From: Nostoc desertorum CM1-VF14
Lineage (GTDB): Bacteria; Cyanobacteriota; Cyanobacteriia; Cyanobacteriales; Nostocaceae
Direction of reading: 5' to 3'
Assembly: GCA_019359245.1 (NCBI GenBank)
Contig: JAHHHR010000022.1
Coordinates: 1-64,000 of the forward strand
DNA length: 64,000 bases
Within the stretch, counting starts at the first letter, position 1. The number at the start of each line of letters is the position of its first letter. A model generated the notes under the pieces. That model was not told the DNA's origin, did not search any database, and saw only the letters and a list, made by a program, of their open reading frames with translations. The position numbers and the translations under genes are program-made. Positions 62,988 through 64,000 of this stretch are shown here, piece by piece.

Positions 62988-63182
62988 CTTGCACACTGCT
63001 TATAACTAAACAATACCGATTTGAAGAGTAGGCATCCCCTAGCTTTAACAGTATGGATTTTCAATCTCAAAAATGTAATCCATCAAAAGGCGTATAGGGT
63101 TTTACCCAAAAGACACCCTCTGATATTAAGAGCTATGTCTGATGACAAGACACTTTGCATCCAGTGGTGATTTAATAACAAG

Positions 63183-63884
63183 TTATCTCTTCAAACGCAT
63201 AAAAGCTGCACCCATCAATAATCCCACAACCTGTCCCCAGAAGACAACACCCGAATGGTTTACGCCAACAGGAGGAATATTTAAACTGCCGATGCCATAA
63301 AATAATTGTTGCACAAACCACCAAAATAAATAGAAAAAAGCTGGAAGTTCGATTGGGATATACAAGATTACTAGCGGCAAAATTGTGTCAATTTTAGCTT
63401 TAGGAAACTTCATAATATATGCTCCTAAAACAGCTGCGATCGCACCATTGCCCCCAATTAATGGTACTGTCAAACTTGGTTCAGCTAGAATTTGTACTAC
63501 TCCTATGATCGCGCCAGCAGCCAGATAAAATCCTAGATAACGCCTATGTCCCATAATATTCTCAACAGTCTTCCCAAAAACCCATAAAAATAACAGATTT
63601 CCCAATATCTGGCTAAAACTGCCATGTAGAAATATTGCAACAAATAGTGAAATTGAGCGCCAAATTACAATTATCCAAGCAGCAGAGATATTGTAAACGA
63701 ATGCATTTGTAATTGCTCCGCTAATCTGGGCTGGAACTACACCCCAAATATTAACAAAATAGCCTAATCCACCACTAAGTTCTAGTTGGAGTTCCCATAA
63801 AAATACGCCAACATTAATACCAATCAGCCAGTAATTAATAATCGGTTTATTCCGACAACGAATATTATCACTAATAGGAATCAT
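63183..63884 (-). CDS. Rhomboid-fold membrane protein, probable pseudoprotease
   Basis: 233 residues with about six hydrophobic helices. It aligns with rhomboid proteases (FLHGSFSQILGNLLFLWVFG, then PLIGGNGAIAAVLGAY, then NHSGVVFWGQVVG), but the catalytic serine of GxSG is Asn146 here. The second histidine of the H-x4-H-x3-N motif is Gln92, while His87, Asn96 and His210 remain. It should therefore be proteolytically dead, like iRhoms and derlins, unless the alignment is shifted. ATG at 63884 abuts a tandem repeat. Plasma or thylakoid membrane. Confidence 0.8.
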   Translation of the reverse strand: MIPISDNIRCRNKPIINYWLIGINVGVFLWELQLELSGGLGYFVNIWGVVPAQISGAITNAFVYNISAAWIIVIWRSISLFVAIFLHGSFSQILGNLLFLWVFGKTVENIMGHRRYLGFYLAAGAIIGVVQILAEPSLTVPLIGGNGAIAAVLGAYIMKFPKAKIDTILPLVILYIPIELPAFFYLFWWFVQQLFYGIGSLNIPPVGVNHSGVVFWGQVVGLLMGAAFMRLKR

Positions 63885-63886
63885 AT

Positions 63887-64000
63887 AAATTAGTCATTAG
63901 TCATTGGTCATTGGTCATTAGTTATTCTCCCCCTGCCTCCCCTGCCTCCCCTGCCTCCCCTGCTCCCTGCTCCCTGCTCCCTGCCCCCTGCCCCCTGCCT
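63887..64000. repeat. Composite short tandem repeats, inverted copy
   Basis: AATTAGTCATTAGTCATTGG-type heptamers followed by CTCCCCTGC and CTCCCTGC units up to the window edge. Read on the other strand it has the same order as 60155-60340. Confidence 0.8.

Noticed and set aside
1..64000. tRNA, rRNA or known riboswitches
   Set aside because: Intergenic regions were read on both strands and no cloverleaf or riboswitch consensus was recognised; a covariance search was not possible.

Overview
The window reads as chromosome (or a large replicon) of a filamentous, heterocyst-forming cyanobacterium of the Nostoc/Anabaena type. The signs are recurrent HIP1 octamers (GCGATCGC), heptameric short tandem repeats (CCAATGA-type and GGGGACA-type), dispersed GC-rich cyanobacterial repeats, AT-rich intergenic DNA, and gene families typical of this group: CYP110-like P450s, a CrtO-type carotenoid ketolase, knotless phytochromes and PAS/GAF hybrid kinases. 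No ribosomal RNA, tRNA, CRISPR array or complete insertion sequence was seen. Identifications rest on reading protein motifs; no database search was run.

Layout. 0-6.5 kb: a broken DUF1772 gene, conserved hypotheticals, tryptophan 2,3-dioxygenase, a 50-residue ribbon-helix-helix protein, an FMN reductase and FtsH. 6.7-14.1 kb is an accessory block. It holds an AAA ATPase plus DUF4435/TOPRIM pair resembling the PARIS (AriA-AriB) anti-phage system, a second type IA topoisomerase, and three toxin-antitoxin modules (RelE-type, Phd/RelE, HigBA). 14.2-19.1 kb is a light-signalling operon on the minus strand: hybrid GAF kinase, knotless phytochrome kinase (GAF-PHY-HisKA-HATPase) and two stand-alone receiver proteins. 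19.8-23.7 kb: a phosphoribosyltransferase, a GPH-type sugar symporter and RNA 3'-phosphate cyclase. 23.8-30.1 kb: an IS982-type transposase remnant, then CrtO, a DUF2993 protein and two CYP110-like P450s on the minus strand. 30.3-39.7 kb: a phosphoketolase/transketolase-like enzyme, a TIR-like protein, VapBC, LemA plus an M48 protease, small palindromic elements and a NADAR protein. 40.2-48.6 kb: a second knotless phytochrome, a second TIR-like protein, a PhnD-type lipoprotein divergent from a haem-binding HAMP sensor half, a dehydrogenase pseudogene and an MscS channel. 49-64 kb: a KGG stress protein, an FGGY kinase, metabolic enzymes, a TPR protein fused to an antitoxin-like tail beside a PemK/MazF toxin, a DUF4336 protein, an amine oxidase, a DUF697-type GTPase, a PAS hybrid kinase and a rhomboid lacking its catalytic serine.

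Two themes stand out. First, several candidate defence or addiction modules occur: a PARIS-like pair, two TIR-like proteins and five toxin-antitoxin pairs. Second, small repeats have entered coding sequence in frame in at least three genes (ftsH, the receiver domain of the hybrid kinase, and the ATPase domain of the second phytochrome). Three MITE-like palindromic elements lie between genes, one of them flanked by a perfect 10-bp duplication.
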